Shown here one piece after another: positions 1 to 7,367 of a stretch of 10,645 bases of DNA. Every line of letters begins with the position of its first letter. Position 1 is the stretch's first letter. The notes beneath the pieces were generated by a model, which did not search any database, was not told the DNA's origin, and worked only from the letters and a program-made list of their open reading frames with translations. A program made the translations under genes and the position numbers. Source of the stretch: Minisyncoccota bacterium (GTDB lineage Bacteria > Patescibacteriota > Minisyncoccia > Phycocordibacterales > UBA2100); the NCBI GenBank assembly GCA_016763615.1, contig JAESTJ010000044.1, positions 1 through 10,645 of the forward strand. The letters are read 5' to 3'.

Positions 1-23
1 CGATTTAGCCAATTAGTAGCCAG

Positions 24-1241
24 CTATATAAGTGCCTTTCTACGCTTTTGTCTATGGAAATTAATGGCATATCTATGGGCTTCGCTATTTGCTAAAAGTA
101 TTTGTTTTTCCCATCTCTCGACAAGAGCACTATTACCGACTATTTTACCTGCTTTGTGCTTTGCATTTTTGACGACGTTTACAATTGGAATTTGATATCC
201 AAATTCACTAAGTATTCTGGTAGCCGCATTTTTCTGTGCAACACCACCGTCAATTACCAAAAGACTCGGTGGTGCCCATTCATTATGTTCAAATCTACGA
301 CGTAATATTTCTTCAAGGGCTGCTATGTCACCCATTTTTTCAGTTCGTATATTAAACTTACGGTAGTCTGTTTTCTTCGCCTCCCCATCCTCGACCACAG
401 TCATAACACCTACTCGTGATGTTTCGCTAATATGTGCTACATCATATGCTTCGAGACGTCCCGAGCCACCGCCAGCAGATACCTTATACTCGCTACCCAG
501 TAGTGAAGTCTCTCGAATGTGCATAAGTGCAAATATTTTCCGTTTTACTTCTCCCGCCCTCTCAAACGATTGTTTTTTTGCTAGAGTCTTCATTTCCCTT
601 TCGAGTTTTTGAATAAGTACCTTCTTCTTACCCTCAAACAATAAGCGTATATGTGTAATATTTTTTGAATACTCCGCTTTTGACATTTCCCCAGAACATA
701 CTCCTGGGCAAAGTCCTATTTGTTTGTTAAAGCAAGGTTTTCCAACTTCAGGTTCGCATCTATCGCGAAAAGGAAATATTTTTCGCACTACTGTAAGTCC
801 TTCTTTTAGGGCTCCACCATATGGGAAAGGTCCAAATACTTGCGCGATATCACTTTCTTTCCATGAACCAAAAAGCTCACGTCCACGCACTACCAATATC
901 CGAGGAAATTTCTCTTTAGTTATAACAAGATAGTTAAAGCTTTTATTATCTTTCTCCCGTGAATTATAAAGTGGCTGGTGCTTTTTAATTAAATTAGCTT
1001 CTAGAATAAGAGCTTCTAGAACAGAATCGGTAAGCTCCCAGTCAATCGAGGTCGATTCCTCCAGCATCTTCACTATTAACGCCCCTCGGCTTTTTCCTAT
1101 ATCCGCATTGAAATAACTTCGCACTCGAGAACGGAGAGATGTAGCCTTCCCTATATACAATATTTTTCGCCTTGAGTTGCGGAAAATATATACTCCAGGG
1201 GAATCCGGAAGTTTTAACTTTTTTACATCTGTCTTTTTCAT
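24..1241 (-). CDS. uvrC: Compact UvrC, excinuclease ABC subunit C
   Basis: This is the incision nuclease of nucleotide excision repair, which cuts on both sides of a lesion held by UvrB. The 405 residues carry an N-terminal GIY-YIG nuclease (GVY at 16-18, YIG at 29-31, K32, R39, Y43, E81, N93). Next come four cysteines (C162, C170, C178, C182) placed like the iron-sulfur cysteines described for E. coli UvrC. A UVR motif for UvrB contact follows at about 206-241, then an RNase H-like nuclease with D267, D331 and H389 as the catalytic triad. Canonical UvrC is about 600 residues. This one runs almost directly from the UVR motif into the RNase H core and stops soon after H389, so it lacks roughly 130 residues of the middle region and the C-terminal helix-hairpin-helix pair. 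The ATG lies 4 bp after the uvrA stop, so the two genes are almost certainly co-transcribed and probably translationally coupled. Confidence 0.95.
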   Translation of the reverse strand: MKKTDVKKLKLPDSPGVYIFRNSRRKILYIGKATSLRSRVRSYFNADIGKSRGALIVKMLEESTSIDWELTDSVLEALILEANLIKKHQPLYNSREKDNKSFNYLVITKEKFPRILVVRGRELFGSWKESDIAQVFGPFPYGGALKEGLTVVRKIFPFRDRCEPEVGKPCFNKQIGLCPGVCSGEMSKAEYSKNITHIRLLFEGKKKVLIQKLEREMKTLAKKQSFERAGEVKRKIFALMHIRETSLLGSEYKVSAGGGSGRLEAYDVAHISETSRVGVMTVVEDGEAKKTDYRKFNIRTEKMGDIAALEEILRRRFEHNEWAPPSLLVIDGGVAQKNAATRILSEFGYQIPIVNVVKNAKHKAGKIVGNSALVERWEKQILLANSEAHRYAINFHRQKRRKALI

Positions 1242-1245
1242 ACAG

Positions 1246-3843
1246 CTACTTCTTAGGTGCTCTTTTTCTAAGTACCTTATCGAGATACTTAGCTGTGTGT
1301 GATCCCTTTACCTTTGCGACCTCTTCAGGAGTTCCTTTGGCAACCAATGTACCCCCTTCATCCCCTCCCTCTGGACCGAAATCAAGGACATAGTCAGATG
1401 ATTTTATAATATCCATGTTGTGCTCAATTAGAACAACACTGTTTCCACGACGCACAAGCTCTTGTAATATTTCAATCAGTTTCTCTACGTCATCATAGTG
1501 AAGTCCTACCGTTGGTTCATCAAGCAAGTACATGGTTTTAGTCATCCCAGGCCTATATAGTTCAGAGGCAATTTTAACTCGCTGGGCTTCACCGCCTGAA
1601 AGAGTAGTTGCACTTTGTCCAAGTTTCAAGTAACCAAGCCCAACGTCACTGAGAGCTTTAAATCTATCGTAAACTCCTGGTATATCCTCGAAGAATGCTA
1701 GGGCCTCCTCTATAGTCATTTGTAATACTTGATGAATGGTTTTCCCCTTGTATTCTATTTCCAGCGTTTCTTTCATAAAACGGTTTCCACGACATACGTC
1801 ACACAAGACGTGCACCGTTGGTAAAAAATGCATTTCTACAGCAACCATGCCATTTCCTTGACATGCTTCACAGCGACCTCCTTTTACGTTGAAACTAAAT
1901 CGCCCTGGTTTCCAACCACGAGAACGTGCCTCAATGGTTTCAGAAAACAGGTCACGGATATGAGTGAATGCTCCAGTGTATGTAGCCGGATTTGAGCGTG
2001 GCGTGCGTCCAATGGGCGATTGGTCAATAAGAATTGAACGAGAAATATATTCCGTTCCACTAAAACGAGCACAATTGTAAACTTTGTTCGTACGGTATTT
2101 TCTATCGAGTCGAGCTCGTAAATTCTCGTGCAGAATTTCATACATGAAAGTTGATTTTCCTGAACCTGAAACTCCAGTAATGGTTACTAGTCGCCCAAGA
2201 GGAACGTCTACACTAAGATTCTTGATACTAAATCGTTTTCCACCACGAATCATAAGAGCTCCTTTATTAGTTTCGCGCCGCTTCTCAGGAACTTTTATCT
2301 CTTTCTCTCCTCGCAAATAAGCTAGAGTGGACGATTTTGATTTATTAGTCTTTGCTGCGAGCAAATCTTTTAACCATCCCGCGGCTACTACCTCGCCACC
2401 GTGAACTCCAGCACCTGGACCAATATCAATTAAATAGTCAGCTGAAAATATAGTTTCCTCATCGTGCTCTACAACAATAATGGTATTACCTAAATCCCGT
2501 AAATTGGTTAATGTTTTTATCAGGCGTGCATTATCTCGTTGATGAAGTCCGATGGTAGGTTCATCGAGTACATACATAGCTCCTACTAATCCGCTGCCAA
2601 GCTGGCTCGCAAGGCGTATTCTCTGTGCCTCGCCACCTGAGAGAGTGTTAGCGCGCCTATCTAATGCTAAGTAACTTATCCCAACATTAAGCATAAACTG
2701 TAAGCGATCAGTAATTTCCTTTTTTATCACCTTAGCTATTTCTTTTTCAGTATCAGTAAGTTCAAGTTCTATAAAGAAATCCTGAGCCTCTGAAATTGAG
2801 AGATTCACAAGCTCAACTATATTACGACGGTTTTTCCCTTCACCCAAAAACACTCGTAGAGCTTCAGGACGTAATCGAGCTCCATTACAAACTTCACAAG
2901 GATCATCTGCAAAAAAATGTTTAGTACCGAGTCCTTTACATTCCTCACATGCACCATACGGTGAGTTAAAACTAAAAAGACGTGGTTCTACTTCGGGAAA
3001 CGAAAATCCATCATACGGACACATGAACTTCGATGAAATAACATGCTCTTCTCCAGCGGGGTCAACTACGCGCATTAAACCGTCGGTTTCACTCAAGGCT
3101 CTTTCTATTGCCTCAGAAATGCGTTCTTCAGAACCTTTTTTATCTTCTTTAAATTCACTTATGTATATTTCGTCAACGAGTATATCGATGTCATGTTTTT
3201 TAGTTTTTGTGAGGGTAACTTTCTCGCGCAAACTTATCTCCTTTCCATCAATACGAGCCTTTTCGTATCCTTTCCCGAGCATATCGTAAAGAAGTTGATA
3301 GTATTCCCCCTTACGTCCGACAACCACTGGAGCGTATAGCTGAATTTTTGCAGTACCTACATCCACTCCCATTATTTTTGAATCTTTCTTACTTTTTTTT
3401 GTGGATGCAGCAATGAGCTTTTTTATCGTGTCTAAAATCTGCTCATTTGATAGTTTGTGTATTGGTCTGTCACATTTGAGACAATGAGGTCGCCCGACAC
3501 GTGCATAGAGCACTCGCAAGTAGTCATAAATCTCTGTGATAGTAGCTACAGTCGAACGTGGATTGTTTGAGCGAGATTTTTGATCAATGGAAATTGCCGG
3601 GGAAAGTCCACTAATTTCATCCACATCTGGTTTTTGCATTTGTCTTAAAAATTGCCGAGCGTACGCCGAAAGCGACTCAACATAGCGTCTTTGTCCTTCA
3701 GCAAAAATTGTATCAAACGCAAGAGAAGACTTCCCTGAACCCGAGAGTCCAGAAATAACTACCATTTTATTTCGCGGCATCTCTACATTGATGTTTTTAA
3801 GATTATGAGTCCTTGCTCCCTTGATTGTTATCTTATCTTCCAT
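1246..3843 (-). CDS. uvrA: UvrA, excinuclease ABC subunit A (compact form)
   Basis: UvrA is the damage-sensing double ABC ATPase that loads UvrB onto DNA. Both nucleotide-binding halves are intact: Walker A GLSGSGKS at 32-39 and GVSGSGKS at 557-564, signatures LSGGEAQR at 401-408 and 748-755, and Walker B VLDEPT at 425-430 and LLDEPT at 773-778. The switch histidines are H460 and H808. The C-terminal zinc module is complete (C658, C661, C681, C684). The first zinc module reads C275, D278, C299, C302, with Asp where the second Cys normally sits. At 865 residues the protein is shorter than the usual 940 or so, mainly because GLGTK (305-309) is followed almost at once by the CEVC motif (316-319). 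The start is the ATG at 3841-3843, because family homology begins there. A GTG at 3873 would add ten residues from inside a palindrome and is rejected. No clear ribosome binding site is visible. Confidence 0.96.
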   Translation of the reverse strand: MEDKITIKGARTHNLKNINVEMPRNKMVVISGLSGSGKSSLAFDTIFAEGQRRYVESLSAYARQFLRQMQKPDVDEISGLSPAISIDQKSRSNNPRSTVATITEIYDYLRVLYARVGRPHCLKCDRPIHKLSNEQILDTIKKLIAASTKKSKKDSKIMGVDVGTAKIQLYAPVVVGRKGEYYQLLYDMLGKGYEKARIDGKEISLREKVTLTKTKKHDIDILVDEIYISEFKEDKKGSEERISEAIERALSETDGLMRVVDPAGEEHVISSKFMCPYDGFSFPEVEPRLFSFNSPYGACEECKGLGTKHFFADDPCEVCNGARLRPEALRVFLGEGKNRRNIVELVNLSISEAQDFFIELELTDTEKEIAKVIKKEITDRLQFMLNVGISYLALDRRANTLSGGEAQRIRLASQLGSGLVGAMYVLDEPTIGLHQRDNARLIKTLTNLRDLGNTIIVVEHDEETIFSADYLIDIGPGAGVHGGEVVAAGWLKDLLAAKTNKSKSSTLAYLRGEKEIKVPEKRRETNKGALMIRGGKRFSIKNLSVDVPLGRLVTITGVSGSGKSTFMYEILHENLRARLDRKYRTNKVYNCARFSGTEYISRSILIDQSPIGRTPRSNPATYTGAFTHIRDLFSETIEARSRGWKPGRFSFNVKGGRCEACQGNGMVAVEMHFLPTVHVLCDVCRGNRFMKETLEIEYKGKTIHQVLQMTIEEALAFFEDIPGVYDRFKALSDVGLGYLKLGQSATTLSGGEAQRVKIASELYRPGMTKTMYLLDEPTVGLHYDDVEKLIEILQELVRRGNSVVLIEHNMDIIKSSDYVLDFGPEGGDEGGTLVAKGTPEEVAKVKGSHTAKYLDKVLRKRAPKK

Positions 3844-3853
3844 GGTTATTACT

Positions 3854-3903
3854 GTGCGCCTGCCCAGTACCACATGCTATGCATGGCTACGGGGCGGGCG
3901 CAC
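3854..3903. repeat. REP-like imperfect palindrome upstream of uvrA
   Basis: This GC-rich hairpin has arms of 24 and 23 nt around a TAT loop. It has two mismatches (3866/3891 and 3870/3887), one G-T wobble (3861/3896) and one bulged A (3872). The outer arms are GTGCGCCTGCCC and GGGCGGGCGCAC. On the plus strand it is followed by TTTTT at 3904-3908, which gives it the shape of a terminator for plus-strand, antisense transcription. On the minus strand it ends 10 nt before the uvrA start and would fold in the leader. The inner stem matches the element at 9380-9420 in sequence and in the placement of stem defects, so the two look like copies of one dispersed repeat. Confidence 0.7.
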
Positions 3904-3936
3904 TTTTTATTGTGAGTTTCGTCTTCCATACAAATG

Positions 3937-3961
3937 CGTCCCAGCATGGGGGCTGGGTACG
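3937..3961. repeat. Short GC-rich hairpin in the uvrA leader
   Basis: CCCAGC at 3940-3945 pairs with GCTGGG at 3952-3957. CG(T) and ACG can extend the stem past one bulged T at 3958. On the minus strand the stem is followed by only a weak T-rich stretch (CATTTGTAT), so it is either a poor terminator for the large gene upstream or a 5' leader hairpin of uvrA. If the extended -10 at 3966-3974 is real, the transcript would start almost on this hairpin. Confidence 0.45.
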
Positions 3962-3965
3962 GGTC

Positions 3966-3974
3966 ACTATACCA
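3966..3974 (-). promoter_or_regulatory. Possible extended -10 promoter for uvrA-uvrC
   Basis: On the minus strand the sequence reads TGGTATAGT, an extended -10 (TGn followed by TATAGT, one mismatch to TATAAT). The best -35-like hexamer, TTCACA at 3992-3997, is 20 nt away, which is too far for a standard promoter, so the extended -10 would have to do the work. A start near 3959 would give a leader of about 115 nt holding both hairpins at 3937-3961 and 3854-3903. This is a pattern match only. Confidence 0.3.
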
Positions 3975-4023
3975 CGATTAGAATAAAGCGCTGTGAAAAT
4001 CTACCACCTCGATTACGCTCTAT

Positions 4024-7000
4024 CTAGTTTCGACAACTTAAACGTCTATTTTTATTGTCCCACCGGCACTTCTCTTTTAGAGCCGCGACAAATCTTGTGT
4101 TCTCCTCCAATTCTCCCGTATAACCACTCCCAAGCCCTAAGCGCTCGTACGCCTTGGCACGGGAAGCAACTGATGGAACATTTCGACCAGTATCAAGAGA
4201 GGCAAAGAACCTACCAAGTGTCTGAGTACGCATCGTTTTAGCGGAAAGCGAAGGATATTTAATTTTGAAGGTAGAAATTCCTTCTGCTGTTGAAGGTCCA
4301 CCACTAGTCGCGTCGGCTAAAGCTGTGGAAATACCCTCGCTACGTCCCTGCAATTTTTCTAGTAAAAGTCGATTCTGAGAACCGCTGCGATTGTACGTTG
4401 TTCCATCTAGTCCGTAGCTCTTCCAAATTTCTCTCCTCTCTTCCAGCGAAGGAAGTTTCTTTCCAGTAGCTGCATAAAATTGGCTGAGATTTCGTGCCTC
4501 GGCTTCCGCTTTACTAGGAGTAGGAGCGCTGACAACGGGGACAACGGGCTGAGCGGCAATCACCACTGGCGTAGCTGGTGTAGTAGGTGCAGATCTTGGC
4601 GCTGCAGCTTCAGACGCCGATTCACGATTAGCATTGTTCACTGACCGTCTTTGTGCCTGTTGAGGGCTCTCTGTTGCAGAAAAATCAGTTCCAGGGCTTC
4701 GGTCTGATTTTGGAATTCTCACACCTGCTGGGGCTGCTGCTTCAAGAGCCGATTCACGTCGGCCAGCGGCTATTTCTATTGCAGCTTGTTCTTGAGCTCG
4801 TATTAAATCAGCTTTAGCGTCCAGTTCCCTTTGATAAGCTCTACCAACTTTACTGTCACCGGTAGGAAATCCAATATTGTACGCTGTACACTTCACAGAA
4901 TTTATATAACCGGTGCAGGCATCATTTTTACTCAGTTGTGTTTCTCTGTAAGTGTTAGCCGCACTCCCCAAATTATCGATTGTTTTTAAACTTCCATTAT
5001 TCAATTTTAATTCATCAAACTGACTACTCGCAGTTTCCCCTAGAGTTTTGCGATCTTTTCCTGTTGGCCGAGTTTGAGCTCCACTAACTTCAGTTACGAT
5101 TCCAGGAGTAAACCCAGCATTCTTACCGGCGTTACTTTCGTCAAAGTCTCGAAAATCTTTTTGTGTAGTAAAACGAGTTTGAGCTCCACTGGACCTTAAG
5201 GGATTGCTAGAGTCTTCAGAAATTCTTGGATCCCCAGCTCCTACTCCACGAAAACGTCCAGATCCAGCAGGTGGAACATAATTTTCCTCTCCAAGATCAT
5301 CGGGATCTCCTATGGCAAATGCCACTCTTTGCTCGGATTCAAGAATTCTTTTTGCAGTAGCAAGTTCCGTATCTACAGCATTCTCTTCTTGTGTAGGTCC
5401 AACTAAAAGATTCCTCACGGGACTCCAAAGGTTGCGTTGATTATACACGTCCTCTTTCTCTTCGAGAGCGCGATTATAACGTATTTCTGCGGTTTCAAAA
5501 GATGATAGTGAATTAATCCTATCCCTTCCTTCTTCGCGTACGATTTTGTCGTCAATAGTATCTTCGGTGACTCGAGACTCTCTAATACCTACCGCCACTT
5601 CGGAAATTCCAGTTGAAAAACCAGGACTTAGTGGCGAAGAAAAATCAAATTCAGGGCTTCGGGGAGTTTGGGGTTTCGCGGATTCTAGAAATCGAGTTGG
5701 TGCTTTTTCTGGAATTCTTACGACTGTTGGTGAGCCGCTTAAAGGTACGAAGTCTGTACCGTTACTATTTGAGGTCTGAAAATTAGGTCCTGGTAGGCGA
5801 TCTCCCTTCAGTATCGTATTTGTTACAACGACGGGTACAGTTACAGAATCCCGTGTTGCAGCAACGACTTTGGTATAGTTTTCACGTGCCGTCGCTAAAT
5901 CTTTCTCGGTATCTAGAATAATCTGGGGAGTACTTCCTATACCGAATTCAGTTGCAAGACCAGCTCGCACAGCGTTGAAGAAGCCGCTGCGTGCTTCTTT
6001 TACTCGTATCTGGGCTGAAGTTACATTACTACGAGCCCTGCTTATAGCTTGTTGCCCTCTTGGTACCGAGCTTACTGGAATATTTTGGTCTTCTAAGTCT
6101 CTCCTTACATCAGCCTGTGGCGAAATAGTAAGAGTATCACCTAGAAATTTAGCAACCACGGTCTTTTCTGGCAAAGGTGTTCCATCTGATTGCAACGATG
6201 GTTCTAATAGTACATCTCTGTTTGAGTTTGCATTGAGACTGAGGTAGCCGCCAAAATCATTAGTTACCGGATTTTTAGCTACAAAATTTAGGATGTCCTC
6301 ATTTTTTTCTCTTGTGCTTGCAGGATTCTTGAAAAAATCTCTAATTTTTGAGGAGAATGTCTGGGGTGGTTCAGTAGTAGCGGTTGCACTTGGCGTTTGG
6401 TCTTCAAATGCGCCTGTTCGTATTGTTCCAGGCACTGGGGATATTGAAGGTGCTGCATTTCCACTTGCCCGAAGGCGTTTGAGTCGACATGCAAGATCAG
6501 TACATGCTTCGATAGCCACTGACCCGCCATTTACAACTGACACCGCTGGGGCCGGAGGTGTAGTAGGACTGCAAAAATTATTAGAGCTATCCTTGTCTTC
6601 ATTACAACAGACTCCCTGCGAAATCGCACCTATATATGGCTTTAGATACCATTTAGTAACACCGCGGGTACATTGTCTGCCCGGGTTATGTCCGCCCCCA
6701 TCACTGGGATTCCATTTACTTACATTTGGAACACTTGAAGAGAATTTGGTATTTGTACATTGTAACGAGGCAGTTACTGGTAATTTATTGGAACGTGTTT
6801 GGCTTAGTGCAAGCAATACCGATGGATTTCCAAAAATTGTTAAATCACTATCACTACTATTTGTAGCCACCCCCGTTTTAGTTGAGGAGCAAATTCCTTT
6901 AAACGCCTCTACTGTGGAAGTTATAGCTTCTACATCACCTGAGTCACTAGAAATATGTATTCTGCCGCTAGAGTCAGTACATTTTCCATCGATACAAATT

Positions 7001-7182
7001 GTAGCTACACATGCACTATTTTTACATGTATCTGGGAAATCTATCTCATAAAAATAAACGTTACTGTCGTTAGTATCGATGTCAAATTGTACAGCTTTTG
7101 CGTTAGTAACTGACGGAAAGGATAAAGAAAAAAACAACAACAACAGAAAGGGAGCTATCCAAGTAGAAACTTTAAAATCCAT
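4024..7182 (-). CDS. Large secreted Cys-rich, repeat-containing protein of unknown function
   Basis: I do not recognise a family for these 1052 residues. A Sec signal peptide is clear: K4, a hydrophobic core at about 8-22 and a likely cleavage site after TNA near residue 28. The mature N-terminal region to about residue 232 holds 12 cysteines. Two more lie near 755-765 and two in the last 15 residues, so the total of 16 is even and fits disulfides outside the cytoplasm. The middle is Ser/Thr/Pro-rich linker alternating with charged, alanine-rich helical segments near 378-441, 562-620 and 742-805. Linkers share motifs such as VRIP, SPxxDFS, SGAQTR and RESAxEAAAP. The C-terminus carries two related modules of about 45 residues (about 902-946 and 992-1037). 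There is no transmembrane helix after the signal and no LPxTG anchor, so it is either released or held non-covalently. Its place between uvrB and uvrA has no obvious functional logic. Confidence 0.85.
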   Translation of the reverse strand: MDFKVSTWIAPFLLLLFFSLSFPSVTNAKAVQFDIDTNDSNVYFYEIDFPDTCKNSACVATICIDGKCTDSSGRIHISSDSGDVEAITSTVEAFKGICSSTKTGVATNSSDSDLTIFGNPSVLLALSQTRSNKLPVTASLQCTNTKFSSSVPNVSKWNPSDGGGHNPGRQCTRGVTKWYLKPYIGAISQGVCCNEDKDSSNNFCSPTTPPAPAVSVVNGGSVAIEACTDLACRLKRLRASGNAAPSISPVPGTIRTGAFEDQTPSATATTEPPQTFSSKIRDFFKNPASTREKNEDILNFVAKNPVTNDFGGYLSLNANSNRDVLLEPSLQSDGTPLPEKTVVAKFLGDTLTISPQADVRRDLEDQNIPVSSVPRGQQAISRARSNVTSAQIRVKEARSGFFNAVRAGLATEFGIGSTPQIILDTEKDLATARENYTKVVAATRDSVTVPVVVTNTILKGDRLPGPNFQTSNSNGTDFVPLSGSPTVVRIPEKAPTRFLESAKPQTPRSPEFDFSSPLSPGFSTGISEVAVGIRESRVTEDTIDDKIVREEGRDRINSLSSFETAEIRYNRALEEKEDVYNQRNLWSPVRNLLVGPTQEENAVDTELATAKRILESEQRVAFAIGDPDDLGEENYVPPAGSGRFRGVGAGDPRISEDSSNPLRSSGAQTRFTTQKDFRDFDESNAGKNAGFTPGIVTEVSGAQTRPTGKDRKTLGETASSQFDELKLNNGSLKTIDNLGSAANTYRETQLSKNDACTGYINSVKCTAYNIGFPTGDSKVGRAYQRELDAKADLIRAQEQAAIEIAAGRRESALEAAAPAGVRIPKSDRSPGTDFSATESPQQAQRRSVNNANRESASEAAAPRSAPTTPATPVVIAAQPVVPVVSAPTPSKAEAEARNLSQFYAATGKKLPSLEERREIWKSYGLDGTTYNRSGSQNRLLLEKLQGRSEGISTALADATSGGPSTAEGISTFKIKYPSLSAKTMRTQTLGRFFASLDTGRNVPSVASRAKAYERLGLGSGYTGELEENTRFVAALKEKCRWDNKNRRLSCRN

Positions 7183-7196
7183 ACGTAGATTCTCGC

Positions 7197-7202
7197 ATTT
7201 TA
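7197..7202 (-). promoter_or_regulatory. Possible -10 element for the secreted protein gene
   Basis: TAAAAT on the minus strand is one base from TATAAT and lies 14 nt before the ATG, which would give a leader of under 10 nt. A second candidate, TATAAA, lies further upstream in the same 68-bp gap. Neither has a convincing -35, and no Shine-Dalgarno sequence is visible, so read-through from uvrB remains equally possible. Confidence 0.22.
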
Positions 7203-7250
7203 CCCAGTTTCAGCAAGTTTTATATCCCCACATAAACCTCAGTGCGGTCA

Positions 7251-7367
7251 CTAATTTTGACGTTCAATAATTTCAATTTCATCTCGCAAAAGCGCTGCTG
7301 TCTCAAAATCAAGGTTCTTTGCAGCTTCAATCATTTGCTTTCGCTTTTGAATCAGAAGTTTTTCTTT
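7251..7367 (-). CDS. uvrB: UVR-domain tail of UvrB, in the -1 frame
   Basis: This stretch directly follows and overlaps the end of the uvrB frame, shifted by -1, and ends at TAG 7251-7253. Read from AAA at 7367-7365, it gives a helical hairpin containing KQMIEAAKNLDFETAALLRD and then EIEIIERQN. This is a textbook UVR motif (E-AA-x-NLDFE-x-AA-x-LRDEI) of the kind that ends normal UvrB and binds the UVR motif of UvrC. It has no start codon in a sensible place of its own. Joined to the main frame at GGA AAG it would give a UvrB of about 701 residues, compared with 667 without it. The codons are clean, with no stop inside the domain, so the tail is either still translated or only recently lost. 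Confidence 0.8.
   Translation of the reverse strand, partial: KEKLLIQKRKQMIEAAKNLDFETAALLRDEIEIIERQN

Noticed and set aside
3844..3873. N-terminal extension of UvrA by ten residues from a GTG at 3873
   Set aside because: The family fold begins at [10 protein letters not shown], and the extra residues would be encoded inside the hairpin at 3854-3903.
3844..4023. LexA/SOS box controlling the uvr genes
   Set aside because: I found no CTGT-N8-ACAG or GAAC-N4-GTTC type site by eye in this gap or in the gap before uvrB.
6293..7051. A 252-codon open frame on the plus strand inside the secreted protein gene
   Set aside because: It is antisense to a gene with a clear signal peptide and long consistent frame, has no recognisable motif, and no ribosome binding site or promoter was seen. 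Its length reflects the composition of the opposite strand.
7183..7250. TACCCAG at 7201-7207 as another copy of the intergenic repeat
   Set aside because: Only seven bases match the hairpins at 3937-3961 and 10096-10184, and no paired arm is present.
7251..7354. TGA recoded as glycine (as in Gracilibacteria or SR1) to extend uvrB through its stop
   Set aside because: Reading through TGA in frame gives FGFKSESKGLKLQRT, with no UVR motif. The UVR domain is in the -1 frame, so recoding does not explain the early stop. Other genes here do not need TGA as a sense codon.
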